64,000 nt of DNA from contig CAVZSM010000042.1 in NCBI GenBank assembly GCA_963777905.1, forward strand, positions 1 through 64,000. The letters run 5' to 3'. A model generated the notes under the pieces. The model was not told where the DNA came from. It made no database searches and saw only the letters and a program-made list of their open reading frames with translations. Both the position numbers and the translations under genes were made by a program. Below, piece after piece: positions 41,243-50,460 of the stretch. The DNA comes from Trebonia sp963777905 (GTDB taxonomy: Bacteria > Actinomycetota > Actinomycetes > Streptosporangiales > Streptosporangiaceae). Each line of letters opens with the position of its first letter. Within the stretch, counting starts at the first letter, position 1.

Positions 41243-43246
41243 CTAGTCGTCGCCGTCGCCAGCCGAGGTGCCGCCGAAGCCGATCGCCTGGCCGTTGGAC
41301 GGCATCCCGCCGTCACCGAGCCCTGAGCTCGCCGCGAGCGCGAGTTCCTTCGGGGACTGCACCGGCGGGCGGTCGGAAGGCAGCCGCTTGCCGTACCCGG
41401 TGTACGTGCCGCGGGCCGGTCGCTTCTGCACCGTGGCGAAGAGCTCGAGGACCTCCTTGCGCGCCACGGTCTCCTTGTCAAGAAGCCGCAGCACGAGCGC
41501 GTCGAGGACGTCCCTGTACTCGACGAGCACCTCCCACGCCTCGTCGTGCGCGCCCTCGATCAGCCGCTTGATCTCCTCGTCGATCGACGACGCGATCTCC
41601 TCCGAGTAGTCGCGGCTGTGCGACCTGTCCATGCCGAGGAACGGCTCGGCGTCGCCGCTGCCGAGCTTCCGCGCGCCGAGCCGCTCGCTCATGCCGTACT
41701 CGGTGACCATGCTGCGGGCGATCTGGGTGGCCTTCTCGATGTCGTTGGCGGCACCGCTGGTCGGCTCGTGGAATATCAGCTCCTCCGCGGTGCGGCCGCC
41801 GAGCAGCATGGCCAGCTGGTCCTGCATCTCGGCCCTGGTGACAAGGAACTTGTCCTCGGTGGGCAGCGCCTGGGTGTAGCCGAGCGCGCGGCCGCGCGGG
41901 ATGATCGTGACCTTGTGCACCGGGTCGGCGTGCGCCATCGCGTGCCCGACAAGGGCGTGGCCGCCCTCGTGGTAGGCGATCAGCTTCCGCTCGGACTCCG
42001 ACAGCAGCACGCTCTTTCGCTGGGGGCCGGCCATCACGCGGTCGATGGCCTCCTCGAGCGAGGCCATCGAGATCTGCTTGCCGTTGTGGCGCGCGGTCAG
42101 CAGCGCCGCCTCGTTGATCACGTTCGCCAGGTCCGCGCCGGTGAAGCCGGGGGTCCGCCGGGCGATGATATCCAGGTCGGCATCGGCCGCGATGGGCTTG
42201 CCGCGCGAGTGCACCTTCAGGATGCCCTTGCGGCCTGTCAGGTCGGGCTGGGCCACCACGATCTGCCGGTCGAACCGGCCGGGGCGCAGCAGCGCCGGGT
42301 CGAGGATGTCCGGCCGGTTGGTGGCGGCGATCACGATCACGCCGCCCTTGGTGTCGAAACCGTCGAGCTCGACAAGCATCTGGTTCAGCGTCTGCTCGCG
42401 CTCGTCGTGGCCGCCGCCCAGGCCAGCCCCGCGGTGCCGGCCGACCGCGTCGATCTCGTCGACGAACACGATGGCCGGGGCGTTCGCCTTCGCCTGCTCG
42501 AACAGGTCACGCACCCGGGAGGCGCCGACACCGACGAACATCTCCACGAAGTCAGAGCCGGAGATGGAGTAGAACGGCACGCCGGCCTCGCCGGCGACCG
42601 CCCTGGCGAGCAGCGTCTTGCCGGTGCCCGGCGGGCCGTAAAGCAGCACGCCCTTGGGGATCTTGGCGCCGATCGCCTGGAACTTCGCGGGATTCTGCAG
42701 AAACTCCTTGATCTCCTGGAGCTCCTCGATGGCCTCGTCGGCGCCGGCCACATCGGCGAACGTGGTCTTCGGCGTGTCCTTGGTGATCAGTTTGGCCTTC
42801 GACTTGCCGAAGTTCATCACCCGCGAGCCGCCGCCCTGCATCTGGGTCAGCAGGAAGAAGAAGAACAACGCGAAGAGCACGTAAGGAATGAACGTCTCAA
42901 GCAGGGTGATCAGCGTGCTCGACTTGGGGATCTGCACGTCATAGCCGCCCGGCAGGTTACCCGCGTCGTACTCCTTCTGCAGCAGCTGCTGGAGCTGCTG
43001 GCCCTGCCCGGTGATGAAGTCCGCCTGGTACTGCTGGCCGTTCTTGGCGGTGATCTGGATCGTCTGGTTCTTGTCGGTAAGCACCGCAGAACGGACCTGG
43101 CCGCGCTCGATCATCTGCACGACGGTGGAGGTGTCCTTGGACTGGTAAGTGCTGCCGGAGTTCGCCCAGCCAAGCGTGATCGTTATGACCAGCACTGCTA
43201 GCAGCACTAGCAGCAGCGGGCCGCGGAAATAGCGCTTCAATTCCAT
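41243..43246 (-). CDS. ftsH: ATP-dependent zinc metalloprotease FtsH
   Basis: Membrane-bound AAA+ protease for quality control, 667 residues. Two membrane helices flank an extracytoplasmic loop (residues about 8-130). The AAA module has Walker A GPPGTGKTLL, Walker B FVDEIDAVG and the second region of homology ATNRPDILDPALLRPGRFD. The zinc motif is HEGGH and the third ligand lies in the EPTSGAANDIEKAT region. The Gly/Ser-rich tail is typical. It lies between hpt and folE in the usual actinobacterial order. Confidence 0.97.
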   Translation of the reverse strand: MELKRYFRGPLLLVLLAVLVITITLGWANSGSTYQSKDTSTVVQMIERGQVRSAVLTDKNQTIQITAKNGQQYQADFITGQGQQLQQLLQKEYDAGNLPGGYDVQIPKSSTLITLLETFIPYVLFALFFFFLLTQMQGGGSRVMNFGKSKAKLITKDTPKTTFADVAGADEAIEELQEIKEFLQNPAKFQAIGAKIPKGVLLYGPPGTGKTLLARAVAGEAGVPFYSISGSDFVEMFVGVGASRVRDLFEQAKANAPAIVFVDEIDAVGRHRGAGLGGGHDEREQTLNQMLVELDGFDTKGGVIVIAATNRPDILDPALLRPGRFDRQIVVAQPDLTGRKGILKVHSRGKPIAADADLDIIARRTPGFTGADLANVINEAALLTARHNGKQISMASLEEAIDRVMAGPQRKSVLLSESERKLIAYHEGGHALVGHAMAHADPVHKVTIIPRGRALGYTQALPTEDKFLVTRAEMQDQLAMLLGGRTAEELIFHEPTSGAANDIEKATQIARSMVTEYGMSERLGARKLGSGDAEPFLGMDRSHSRDYSEEIASSIDEEIKRLIEGAHDEAWEVLVEYRDVLDALVLRLLDKETVARKEVLELFATVQKRPARGTYTGYGKRLPSDRPPVQSPKELALAASSGLGDGGMPSNGQAIGFGGTSAGDGDD

Positions 43247-43330
43247 TGCGAGCGACCCCTCGACCTGGGGCCGTTCCCTCCTGACCAGCCTAGGACAACA
43301 ATCAAGGATTTACCTGACGGTACATCAACG

Positions 43331-43906
43331 TTACCCGGCGCGAGATGTGTTCCCTCCCCCGTATACCTCCGGCGCCAGCGTGCCGATGAACGGGAGGTTG
43401 CGATAGCGCTCGGCGTAGTCGAGGCCGTACCCGACCACGAACTCGTCGGGCACGTCGAAACCCGTGTAGGCCACGTCGACGTCCATCTGCGCCGACGACG
43501 GCTTGCGCAGCATCGCGCACACCGCCACCGAGGCGGGGTCGCGCGACCGCAGGTTGCCGATAAGCCACGACAGCGTGAGCCCGGAGTCGATGATGTCCTC
43601 CACGATCAGCACGTGCCTGCCGCTGATGTCGGTGTCGAGATCCTTCAGGATGCGCACCACGCCGGACGACTTCGTGCCCGAGCCGTAGGACGAGACCGCC
43701 ATCCAGTCCATCTGGACGGGCAGGTGCATGGCGCGAGCGAGGTCCGCCATCACCATCACCGCGCCCTTCAGCACCCCGACGAGCAGCAAGTCGCGGGCGG
43801 CGTAATCGGCGTCGATCTGCGCCGCCAGCTCGGCGGTCCGCTTGCTGAGCTGGTCGGAGGTGATGAGCACCTCTTTCAGCGATGGCCCCATGTCCCCGGC
43901 GTCCAT
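43331..43906 (-). CDS. hpt: hypoxanthine phosphoribosyltransferase
   Basis: Salvages hypoxanthine and guanine with PRPP. The PRPP motif VLIVEDIIDSGLTLSWL, the catalytic loop region SSYGSGTKSSG and the purine-stacking segment VGYGLDYAERYRNLPFIG are present. Length is 191 residues. It lies 12 bp after tilS and 84 bp before ftsH, the conserved tilS-hpt-ftsH order. Confidence 0.96.
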   Translation of the reverse strand: MDAGDMGPSLKEVLITSDQLSKRTAELAAQIDADYAARDLLLVGVLKGAVMVMADLARAMHLPVQMDWMAVSSYGSGTKSSGVVRILKDLDTDISGRHVLIVEDIIDSGLTLSWLIGNLRSRDPASVAVCAMLRKPSSAQMDVDVAYTGFDVPDEFVVGYGLDYAERYRNLPFIGTLAPEVYGGGNTSRAG

Positions 43907-43918
43907 AGACCTGCTCCT

Positions 43919-44887
43919 TTAGTTCTCGAAACACAGCTCGCCGGCCCGGCGGGACGCGCGGACGCCGCCTGGCAGGTCGATCCAGCGCTGGCCGTGCCAG
44001 CCGGTGACAAGCTCCTCGATGCGGGCCACGTGCCCGGCGGTCAGCGCGCCCGCCGGGCAGCCCGCCGCCAGTGCCGCTGACCGGAGCACGCGAGTGCGCA
44101 CCGCGCCGGGCAGCTCCGCCAGGGAGGAGGCGGAGAGCGGTGAGTCACCATCGGTCCGTTCAGCGGAAATCTTTTCCAGCACCTCCGCGTCGGCGCGCAG
44201 CTGACCGGCAGTGCGGGCGAGCGCCTCGGCCACCCCGGGCCCGAGCGCGGCCTCCAGCGCCGGCAGCGCGTCCAGCCTGACGCGGACCCTGGCGAACCGC
44301 CGGTCGGCGTTGTGCGGGTCCTGCCAGGGGTCCAGGCCAAGCGCCGCGCAGGCCTCGGCGGTCACCGGCCTGCGCAGCCCGAGCAGCGGCCGGCGGAACA
44401 CGCCGCGGCGCGGCGGCATGCCTGCCAGCGAGCGCGGACCCGACCCGCGGGCAAGCCCGAGCAGCACCGTCTCCGCCTGGTCGTCAAGCGTGTGCCCGAG
44501 CAGTACTGCGGCCGCGCCGTCCCCGGCCGCCACCCGGCCGAGCGCCGCGTACCGCGCGGTCCGCGCGGCCGCCTCCGGGCCGCCCGCGCGGCCGGTGCCG
44601 ACCTCGACGGAAACGGACGCGGTCCGCACGGGATCAAGCCCGAGCCCGGCCAGCACGGCGGCGACGGACGCCGCGCGGGCGGCCGAACCTTCCTGCAGCC
44701 CGTGGTCGACGGTCACCGCGCCCGCGCGCAGCCCGGCGCGCGGCGCCACGAACGCGAGCGCGGCGGCGAGCGCCAGCGAGTCCGCCCCGCCAGAACAGGC
44801 GGCAAGCACCAGGTCGCCGGGGGCAAGGTCGGTGACGCACGCGCGAACCGCGTTGCGGACCGAAGCGACGGCCGGCGCCGGACCCAC
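43919..44887 (-). CDS. tilS: tRNA(Ile)-lysidine synthase
   Basis: Modifies C34 of tRNA-Ile(CAU) to lysidine so that it reads AUA. The PP-loop SGGADS is in LVLAACSGGADSLALAAAL, with the further motifs VTVDHGLQ and LLGHTLDDQAETVLLGLARGSG. The C-terminal part is short (total 322 residues), as in other actinobacteria. It begins two bases after the DUF2342 stop and precedes hpt by 12 bp. Confidence 0.95.
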   Translation of the reverse strand: MGPAPAVASVRNAVRACVTDLAPGDLVLAACSGGADSLALAAALAFVAPRAGLRAGAVTVDHGLQEGSAARAASVAAVLAGLGLDPVRTASVSVEVGTGRAGGPEAAARTARYAALGRVAAGDGAAAVLLGHTLDDQAETVLLGLARGSGPRSLAGMPPRRGVFRRPLLGLRRPVTAEACAALGLDPWQDPHNADRRFARVRVRLDALPALEAALGPGVAEALARTAGQLRADAEVLEKISAERTDGDSPLSASSLAELPGAVRTRVLRSAALAAGCPAGALTAGHVARIEELVTGWHGQRWIDLPGGVRASRRAGELCFEN

Positions 44888-44888
44888 G

Positions 44889-46010
44889 TCAGCCGACCCG
44901 GGCGAGCCAGTCGGCAGGGTGCGAGATCTCGGCGCGGGTGGGCAGCGTCTCCGGCGACGTCCAGACCCGGTTGAACCCGGTCATCCCCACTTCTTCCACC
45001 ACGGTGCGGACGAACCGCGCGCCCTCCGCGTACTGCTTCATCTTGAGGTCGATGCCGAGGATGCGGCGCAGGATCTGCTCCATCCGGCCCGCCGAGCCGC
45101 GCCGTGAGTTGAACTTCTCCCTGATGTCGGCCACTGAGGGCACGACCTGCGGGCCGACGGCGTCCATGACGTAGTCGCCGTGGCCCTCCACCAGGGTCAT
45201 CACCGCGGTCAGCTTGTCGAGCAGCTCGCGCTGCGCCGGGGTCTGCATGGCCTCTACCAGCGACTCGCCGTCGCCGCCGCGCACCGCCCCGGCCACCGCG
45301 CCCGCCGCGGCCCGCAGCCGCTCGACGATAGCGCCCGGGTCGAGGTCAGAGGCCAGCAGGAACTCGGACATCATGTTCTGCACGTAGTCGCGCAGCCACG
45401 GCACGGAGGTGAACTGCACCCGGTGGGTCTCCTCGTGCAGGCACACCCAGCGCCGGAAGTCGTGCGGTTCGACGCCGAGCTCACGCTCGACCATGACGAT
45501 GTTCGGGGCGACGAGGGTGAGCCGGCCGACACCAGGCGTGCCCGTGCCCGCGCCGTTCGACGAAGAGCCGTTCCCGCCCGCTGCGCCGCCTTCGCCAGGC
45601 GGCAGGAACAGCTCATACTGGCCGAGCACCCGCGAGGACAGGTACGCCAAGATCAGCCCGGCCTGCACGCCGGTGACCCGCGAGCCGACCACGCCGACGA
45701 CGGATCCCGCCGCCGGCACCACGTTGCTCCGCTCGGCGAGCTTTTCCGCCAGCGGCTCGAGGACGACGCGGAACCCGCCCACGTTCGCCCTGATCCATCC
45801 GGGCCGGTCCACCACCGCGACCGGGCCCACCGAGCCCTGGCTGGTCAGCCCGGTCACGTCACGGACTGGCTGCTGCACCACGGCGGTCAGGCCGCGTAGT
45901 TCGGCCACCACGGCGCGGGCGTCTGCGAGGCTGACCTGCGGCCCCTGCCTGGCGAACCGGACGCCGGTCGAGATCGCCAGGTCCCAGTCGATCATCTGTG
46001 CGCTGCTCAC
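44889..46010 (-). CDS. zinc-dependent metalloprotease, DUF2342 (F420-biosynthesis-associated type)
   Basis: A 373-residue protein of the DUF2342 family. The zinc-protease motif is HEETH in WVCLHEETHRVQFTSVPWLRDY, with a distal Glu in the VEGHGDYVMDAVG segment. It carries a Gly/Ser/Asn-rich insertion near residue 150. The family is named from an association with coenzyme F420 genes in some genomes, but its substrate is not known, and no F420 gene is present here. It is directly upstream of tilS. Confidence 0.88.
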   Translation of the reverse strand: MSSAQMIDWDLAISTGVRFARQGPQVSLADARAVVAELRGLTAVVQQPVRDVTGLTSQGSVGPVAVVDRPGWIRANVGGFRVVLEPLAEKLAERSNVVPAAGSVVGVVGSRVTGVQAGLILAYLSSRVLGQYELFLPPGEGGAAGGNGSSSNGAGTGTPGVGRLTLVAPNIVMVERELGVEPHDFRRWVCLHEETHRVQFTSVPWLRDYVQNMMSEFLLASDLDPGAIVERLRAAAGAVAGAVRGGDGESLVEAMQTPAQRELLDKLTAVMTLVEGHGDYVMDAVGPQVVPSVADIREKFNSRRGSAGRMEQILRRILGIDLKMKQYAEGARFVRTVVEEVGMTGFNRVWTSPETLPTRAEISHPADWLARVG

Positions 46011-46128
46011 CCTCCTACCGTACGTGCTGGCCGGGCATGGTGGCAGACCAGATCACGACTAGCGGGGCGATTGTGGCGGCGCACCGAGGTCACCTGAGGT
46101 CACCGAAGCGAGCCTGAGCTCGCCCGAG

Positions 46129-47598
46129 TCACCGGCAGCCACAGGCCGCCAGCCCGGCCGCGGCGCTGTCGATCGCCCCTGCCGCGGTCGTCAGCAGGCC
46201 GGCGTCCGGCACCTGCGGCGCCATGATCGCGAAGATCAGCAGCGCGCCGCTGTGGTCGTAGACCAGCCCGGCGAGCGTGGCGACGGTGTCCAGGTTGCCG
46301 GTCTTGGCCCGCACCACGCCACGCGCAGTGCCGTCGATCCCGCCGAACACGCTGCCGCCCGCAGACAGCGTTCCGCTGAACCCGGCGACCGGCAGGCCGG
46401 TGATCGCGCCCCGCAGCCGCGACGGGCCCGCGCTGGCGACCTCGAGCACTCGCACCAGCGTCTCAGGCGCGATGCCGTCTTGCGGCGACAGCCCGCTGCC
46501 GTCCACCAGGCTGATCGGCGTCGTCACCCCGAGCCGCCGCAGCTCGGTCATGACCGCGTCTGCCGCGCCGCCGAACGTGGCGGGCAGGCCCATCGCGATC
46601 GCGAGCTGCCGCGCGATGTTCTCCGCGATCACGTTGTTGCTCTCGCCCAGCATCTGCTCAGCCACCTGGGACAGCGGCGGCGAGCTCACGCTCGCCAGCA
46701 GGGGCGCGCCGGACGGGGCGGTCGTTTCCGCCGGGCTGCCGCTGACCGTGATGCCGTCCTGCTGGAGCAGGTTCGCGAACGCCGTCACCGTCAGGCCGGC
46801 CGGGTCCGTCGTGCGGGGCGTGAAGTTGACCGCGTCGTCGGAGTCTTCGAGCACGCCTGCCGGGGTGAGGCGTCCCTGGTCGGCCTCAAGCGACACGATC
46901 GGCGTGACGTTGCCTGTAGTGATGAGGGCGTCGGCCCATCCTGGTGCCATGTCGGGGCCTGTGAAGCGGGAGGTGTCGTAGCCGAGCTGCACATGGGTGT
47001 CGCCCTGGGCCTTGAGCGCCCGGGCCGTGCTGGCCGCGAGCGCGGCCAGCGTGGCGGGCTGCGGGTAATCGGAGGAGGGGTAGCCGTTGACGGCGAGGGT
47101 GGGGTCGCCGCCGCCGACGAGCACGATGCCGCCGCTCACCTTGCGCACGCTGGTGGTGAAGCGGGCGTCAGGCCCGAGCACCGCGAGCGCGGCGACCGCG
47201 GTCGCCACCTTGGTGGTGGACGCCGGGGTGGCGAGCGTCGAGCCGTTCTCCGCGTAGAGCACCTTGCCGGTCCGCGCGTCCGCGACCTCCAGGCCGACTT
47301 GCGGGCCGGTCTCGCCCGCGGGCAGCGTGGACCCCAGCATGGCGGCCAGCCCGGCAGCGGTCGGCAGCGAGCCGGGATCCGCACCTGAACCGCTGCCTGC
47401 GGTGCCCGCGGCCACCGGCGGCAGTACCGTCCCTGGCCGCAGCACGGGGCGCACGGCGGCGACCGGGATTCGCAGCGCCGCGAGCCTCGGCGGCAGCATG
47501 CGAGCCACGGCCACCCCGGCCGCGAGCGTGAACAGGTTCAGCATCACGAGCGTGGCCAGGGCCGTGATCCGGGTACGGCGGGGGCGGGTGCGGCGCAC
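46129..47598 (-). CDS. dacB: D-alanyl-D-alanine carboxypeptidase/endopeptidase (PBP4 type)
   Basis: Trims or cleaves peptidoglycan stem peptides; penicillin-binding family S13. One N-terminal membrane helix (ALATLVMLNLFTLAAGVAVA) anchors it outside. The active-site Ser-x-x-Lys is in ASTTKVATA, the SxN motif in GESNNVIAENIARQL and the KTG box in RAKTGNLDTVATLAG. Length is 489 residues. It begins the long leftward array and is divergent from ppa. Confidence 0.95.
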   Translation of the reverse strand: MRRTRPRRTRITALATLVMLNLFTLAAGVAVARMLPPRLAALRIPVAAVRPVLRPGTVLPPVAAGTAGSGSGADPGSLPTAAGLAAMLGSTLPAGETGPQVGLEVADARTGKVLYAENGSTLATPASTTKVATAVAALAVLGPDARFTTSVRKVSGGIVLVGGGDPTLAVNGYPSSDYPQPATLAALAASTARALKAQGDTHVQLGYDTSRFTGPDMAPGWADALITTGNVTPIVSLEADQGRLTPAGVLEDSDDAVNFTPRTTDPAGLTVTAFANLLQQDGITVSGSPAETTAPSGAPLLASVSSPPLSQVAEQMLGESNNVIAENIARQLAIAMGLPATFGGAADAVMTELRRLGVTTPISLVDGSGLSPQDGIAPETLVRVLEVASAGPSRLRGAITGLPVAGFSGTLSAGGSVFGGIDGTARGVVRAKTGNLDTVATLAGLVYDHSGALLIFAIMAPQVPDAGLLTTAAGAIDSAAAGLAACGCR

Positions 47599-47753
47599 CG
47601 AAACTACCTTTCGCGGGTTGCGGTGTGCATAGCTTAGGGGCAGGCCGGACTCCGCGTCGGCGGGTCATGAACCCGCCGTCCTGCCGCGCTGTCGCCAGCA
47701 GCGACAATGGAGGCAGACGAGCGGCTGACAGGTGCGCTAACAGGGTGGAGAGC

Positions 47754-48245
47754 ATGGACGTCGAGGTAGTCATCGAGATCCCCAAGGGGCAGCGGAACAA
47801 GTACGAGATCGACCACGAGACCGGCAGGATGCGCCTCGACCGCATGCTGTTCACCTCGACCAGGTACCCGGCCGACTATGGGTTCATCGAAGATACTCTC
47901 GGCGGCGACGGCGATCCGCTTGACGCCCTGGTGCTGCTTGAAGAGCCGACCTTTCCCGGCTGCCTTGTCACCGCGCGGGTCATCGGCATGTTCCAGATGA
48001 GCGACGAGAAGGGACCGGATGACAAGGTCCTCTGCGTCCCCGCACACGATCCGCGTGCCGAGCACCTGCGAGACATTCATCACGTGCCGGAGTTTGACCG
48101 GCTGGAGATCCAGCACTTTTTCGAGGTCTACAAGGACCTAGAGCCCGGCAAGTCCGTCGAGGGTTCCCGCTGGGCCGACCGGGCGGCCGCCGAGGCCGAG
48201 ATCGAGCGCTCGCGGAAGCGCTTCATCGAGGCCGAGGAGCACTAA
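47754..48245 (+). CDS. ppa: inorganic pyrophosphatase, soluble family I
   Basis: Hydrolyses pyrophosphate to drive biosynthesis. Signature residues: EIPKGQRNKYEID, YPADYGFIEDTLGGDGDPLD (metal-binding Asp cluster) and CVPAHDPR. Length is 163 residues. ATG at 47754 has GGTGGAG upstream. The last 108 bases overlap the convergent TPR-like gene on the other strand. Confidence 0.97.
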   Translation: MDVEVVIEIPKGQRNKYEIDHETGRMRLDRMLFTSTRYPADYGFIEDTLGGDGDPLDALVLLEEPTFPGCLVTARVIGMFQMSDEKGPDDKVLCVPAHDPRAEHLRDIHHVPEFDRLEIQHFFEVYKDLEPGKSVEGSRWADRAAAEAEIERSRKRFIEAEEH

Positions 48246-49106
48246 GCCCGCTATCCGCCTGGCGCACTCAGCGCGGGCGCAGACCGCGTCCGCCCGGGCG
48301 CGGACGGTCTCATGCGCCGTGCGCATGAGGTCGCCGCCGAGTCCGGCGAGGCCCCCGGAGATCAGGACGGCGGCGCTAGCGGCGCTGGCGGCGCTCTCCC
48401 ACCGGCCGGCCGCCGCGTTCAGCGTCATGGCGCGGACCGCGGCTGCCGCCCAGTCCGGCGCGGCGAGCTGGACGTACCGGGGGGCCGTGGCTAGCCAGCC
48501 GGGGACGTGCGCCGGGACGCGCAGCCGGCCGAGCGCGGCGGCGGCGATCTCAAGGCCCGCGTCGATCTCGGCGAGGCCGTCGGCGGACGCGCCGGTCTTC
48601 AGCAGGCAGCGCCCCAGGTGGAAGCGCGCCCTGGCCAGCCCGATGCCCAGTTCCGCCTGGTCCGCGGCGGGCGCCCCGTCGTACATCCGCACGACTTCAC
48701 GAAGCAGGCTGATCGCGTCTCTGGTGTTGCCGGCCTCGTCGGCCGTGAGCGCGATCCTGGCGAGCACGTCGATCCTGGGCACCTCGTAGGCCGCGGGATC
48801 GGCGTGCGCAAGCGCGGCGTAATGCCCGGCCGACTCCATCAGCAGGGCGACGACGTGCACCGGGGTGTCGCCGTACCGTGCGTGGTTGCACAGCGCGGCG
48901 GCGAGCTCAGGCCGATGCCGCGCGGGATCGGGGCCGGCCGCGTACAGTTCCCTGCTGATCGACAGCGCAGTGCTCGAATGCGTCGCCGCTTTGTCGTGGC
49001 TGCCCTCTAGCGCGGCGCGGATCGCCTCGCCGAGGTGAAAGTCATACCGTCGTTCGAGCGTGCCCAGCCGCGATGCCTTCCGCCCTGACGTCCTGCGCGG
49101 GCCCAT
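48138..49106 (-). CDS. TPR-like helical protein of unknown function
   Basis: A 322-residue Ala/Leu/Arg-rich protein built of helical pairs, such as IDVLARIALTADEAGNTRDA and LGIGLARARFHLGRCLLKTG, in the manner of tetratricopeptide repeats. Residues 1-20 are basic. The last 36 residues are antisense to the end of ppa, so the original stop may have been lost. Related proteins in actinobacteria are often solitary and of unknown role. It is present as a single gene with no operon partner. Confidence 0.6.
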   Translation of the reverse strand: MGPRRTSGRKASRLGTLERRYDFHLGEAIRAALEGSHDKAATHSSTALSISRELYAAGPDPARHRPELAAALCNHARYGDTPVHVVALLMESAGHYAALAHADPAAYEVPRIDVLARIALTADEAGNTRDAISLLREVVRMYDGAPAADQAELGIGLARARFHLGRCLLKTGASADGLAEIDAGLEIAAAALGRLRVPAHVPGWLATAPRYVQLAAPDWAAAAVRAMTLNAAAGRWESAASAASAAVLISGGLAGLGGDLMRTAHETVRARADAVCARAECARRIAGLVLLGLDEALPRALDLGLGGRPVGPAGTLDGLAGL

Positions 49107-49203
49107 ACCAAGATCGTCGCATAACAGTCCGTAGCAGGCAATACACGCAGCGAGACTATTTGCCTAGCGAAATTCGAGAAATATCGGCCTTTTCCGGTCG
49201 CGG

Positions 49204-49932
49204 TTAGTGACCGGACGCGGTGACCTCATCGTCGGCCACGGCGCCGGCCGCCGAGGCCGCCACCGTCAGGAACGCGGCGGCCAGGTCGAAAGTCTCGCCG
49301 ATGGTCTGGTCGGCGAGCCGGTCCTGATAGTCGCGGTACCGGCTCAGCTCCCACTCCTGCCCGCGCGGCGGCAGGGTTTCCACCTCGGGAACGGGCAGCG
49401 TCTTCCAGGTCCACTCGGCGATCGGGGCGTCACCCCGTCCCTCGTCGCTAGGCTTCGGCCTGATGAAGTCGCTGTGGTCGGCGTAGTAGCCCATCCGGTT
49501 CCGCACGAACCGCAGGCCGGCGAACGTACCCTCGGTCAGCCGCCGCCGCGGGCCCTGCATCCCGGCCAGTGTCTGCTCGTAAGCCTCCGGGTGGTATCTG
49601 ACGAGGGTCGCGTCGACGATGGTCACCCACCAGACGGCCTCGCCGATCACCGCGAACGCCTGCGGGTGGTCGCTGGCCCTCACCCTGCCCAGCCGTTCGG
49701 TGACGTCGCGCATGGCGATGATCGCCCAGCCGAGCGCGCTCTCCGGGCTCCCCTGGCCGGCAGCGTTCCCCTGTGCCCAGTTCTCGGTGCCCCACCTGGG
49801 CTGCCGCCGGTTCTCGCGATTCCAGTTCTCCCTGTTCCACGCCACCCGGCAGCGTGCCGAACAGAACCTGGCGTGCTCGCGCTTCGGCTCGAACGTCGTG
49901 CCGCAGCGCGCGCACTGCCTGCTCTCCGCCAT
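49204..49932 (-). CDS. hypothetical protein with N-terminal zinc-ribbon
   Basis: A 242-residue protein. Residues 7-31 form a four-cysteine zinc motif (CARCGTTFEPKREHARFCSARC), followed by an Asn/Arg/Trp-rich segment with repeated NREN and ENW elements. The central part is helical (GWAIIAMRDVTERLGRVR, AVWWVTIVDATLVRYHPEAY). Small zinc motifs of this type occur in DNA- or RNA-binding proteins. The family is otherwise unrecognised. It stands alone, with 78 bp to its right-hand neighbour. Confidence 0.65.
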   Translation of the reverse strand: MAESRQCARCGTTFEPKREHARFCSARCRVAWNRENWNRENRRQPRWGTENWAQGNAAGQGSPESALGWAIIAMRDVTERLGRVRASDHPQAFAVIGEAVWWVTIVDATLVRYHPEAYEQTLAGMQGPRRRLTEGTFAGLRFVRNRMGYYADHSDFIRPKPSDEGRGDAPIAEWTWKTLPVPEVETLPPRGQEWELSRYRDYQDRLADQTIGETFDLAAAFLTVAASAAGAVADDEVTASGH

Positions 49933-50010
49933 TCGGTCATGTTACGCGTATCACAAGTGCCAGACGAGGAAGCGAGATCGAACATCGCGGGAACATCAGG
50001 TGGCCGGCGG

Positions 50011-50418
50011 TCAACGCGCGGCGGCCTCCTGCTGAATCCAGTGTTGCCAGGGGGCGGCCGGATCGAAGCGCCCCCGGTGCACGGCGACCTTGGCGAACCG
50101 GGCATCCCCGACGATCCTGATCAGCGGCCCGTCGGCATCCGCGGGATCTCCGCGGCCGTAGATGGCACGCTTGGCGAACAGCGCGCCGAAGCCGGCGGTC
50201 AGCCGGGTGTGCCGGCCGGCCACCCAGCGCCCGGAGCGGATCACCTTGCTGAAGCGGGCGGCCACGTGGTTCTGGCCCGCCAGCCTGAGGCCGCCGTCCG
50301 CGGTGTCGTCCGCGGGCAGGTCGCGGGTGATTGCGTTACGGAATCCCAGGCAGATTCGCCCGCTAAGCTCCGCGCGCGGGAATACTAGGGATGCCAGGCA
50401 CGGAGCATGCCGTCCCAT
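50011..50418 (-). CDS. conserved hypothetical protein divergent from crp
   Basis: A 135-residue basic protein with no recognised domain. It shows protein-like segments LRLAGQNHVAARFSKVIRSG and ADADGPLIRIVGDARFAKVA, and ends in a Trp- and Gln-rich stretch (WQHWIQQ). ATG at 50418 is the first plausible start; the frame runs on upstream only as the complement of crp. It is separated from crp by 42 bp with a 12-bp palindrome between, so both genes may share one control site. Confidence 0.5.
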   Translation of the reverse strand: MGRHAPCLASLVFPRAELSGRICLGFRNAITRDLPADDTADGGLRLAGQNHVAARFSKVIRSGRWVAGRHTRLTAGFGALFAKRAIYGRGDPADADGPLIRIVGDARFAKVAVHRGRFDPAAPWQHWIQQEAAAR

Positions 50419-50433
50419 GATCCACACTTGATA

Positions 50434-50445
50434 GTGCCTAGGCAC
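50434..50445. promoter_or_regulatory. 12-bp perfect palindrome between divergent genes
   Basis: GTGCCTAGGCAC lies 15 bp before the crp start and 16 bp before the start of the divergent hypothetical gene. The half-sites lack the extra base of the GlxR/Crp consensus (TGTGA-N6-TCACA), so the protein that binds it is not evident. Confidence 0.4.
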
Positions 50446-50460
50446 CAACAAGGAGGACCG

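Noticed and set aside
41546..43201. Plus-strand frame of about 551 codons over ftsH
   Set aside because: It is antisense to ftsH, whose motifs are all intact; no independent evidence of coding.
50434..50445. Canonical GlxR/Crp cyclic AMP site before crp
   Set aside because: The palindrome GTGCCTAGGCAC lacks one base in each half relative to TGTGA-N6-TCACA, so the spacing is wrong.
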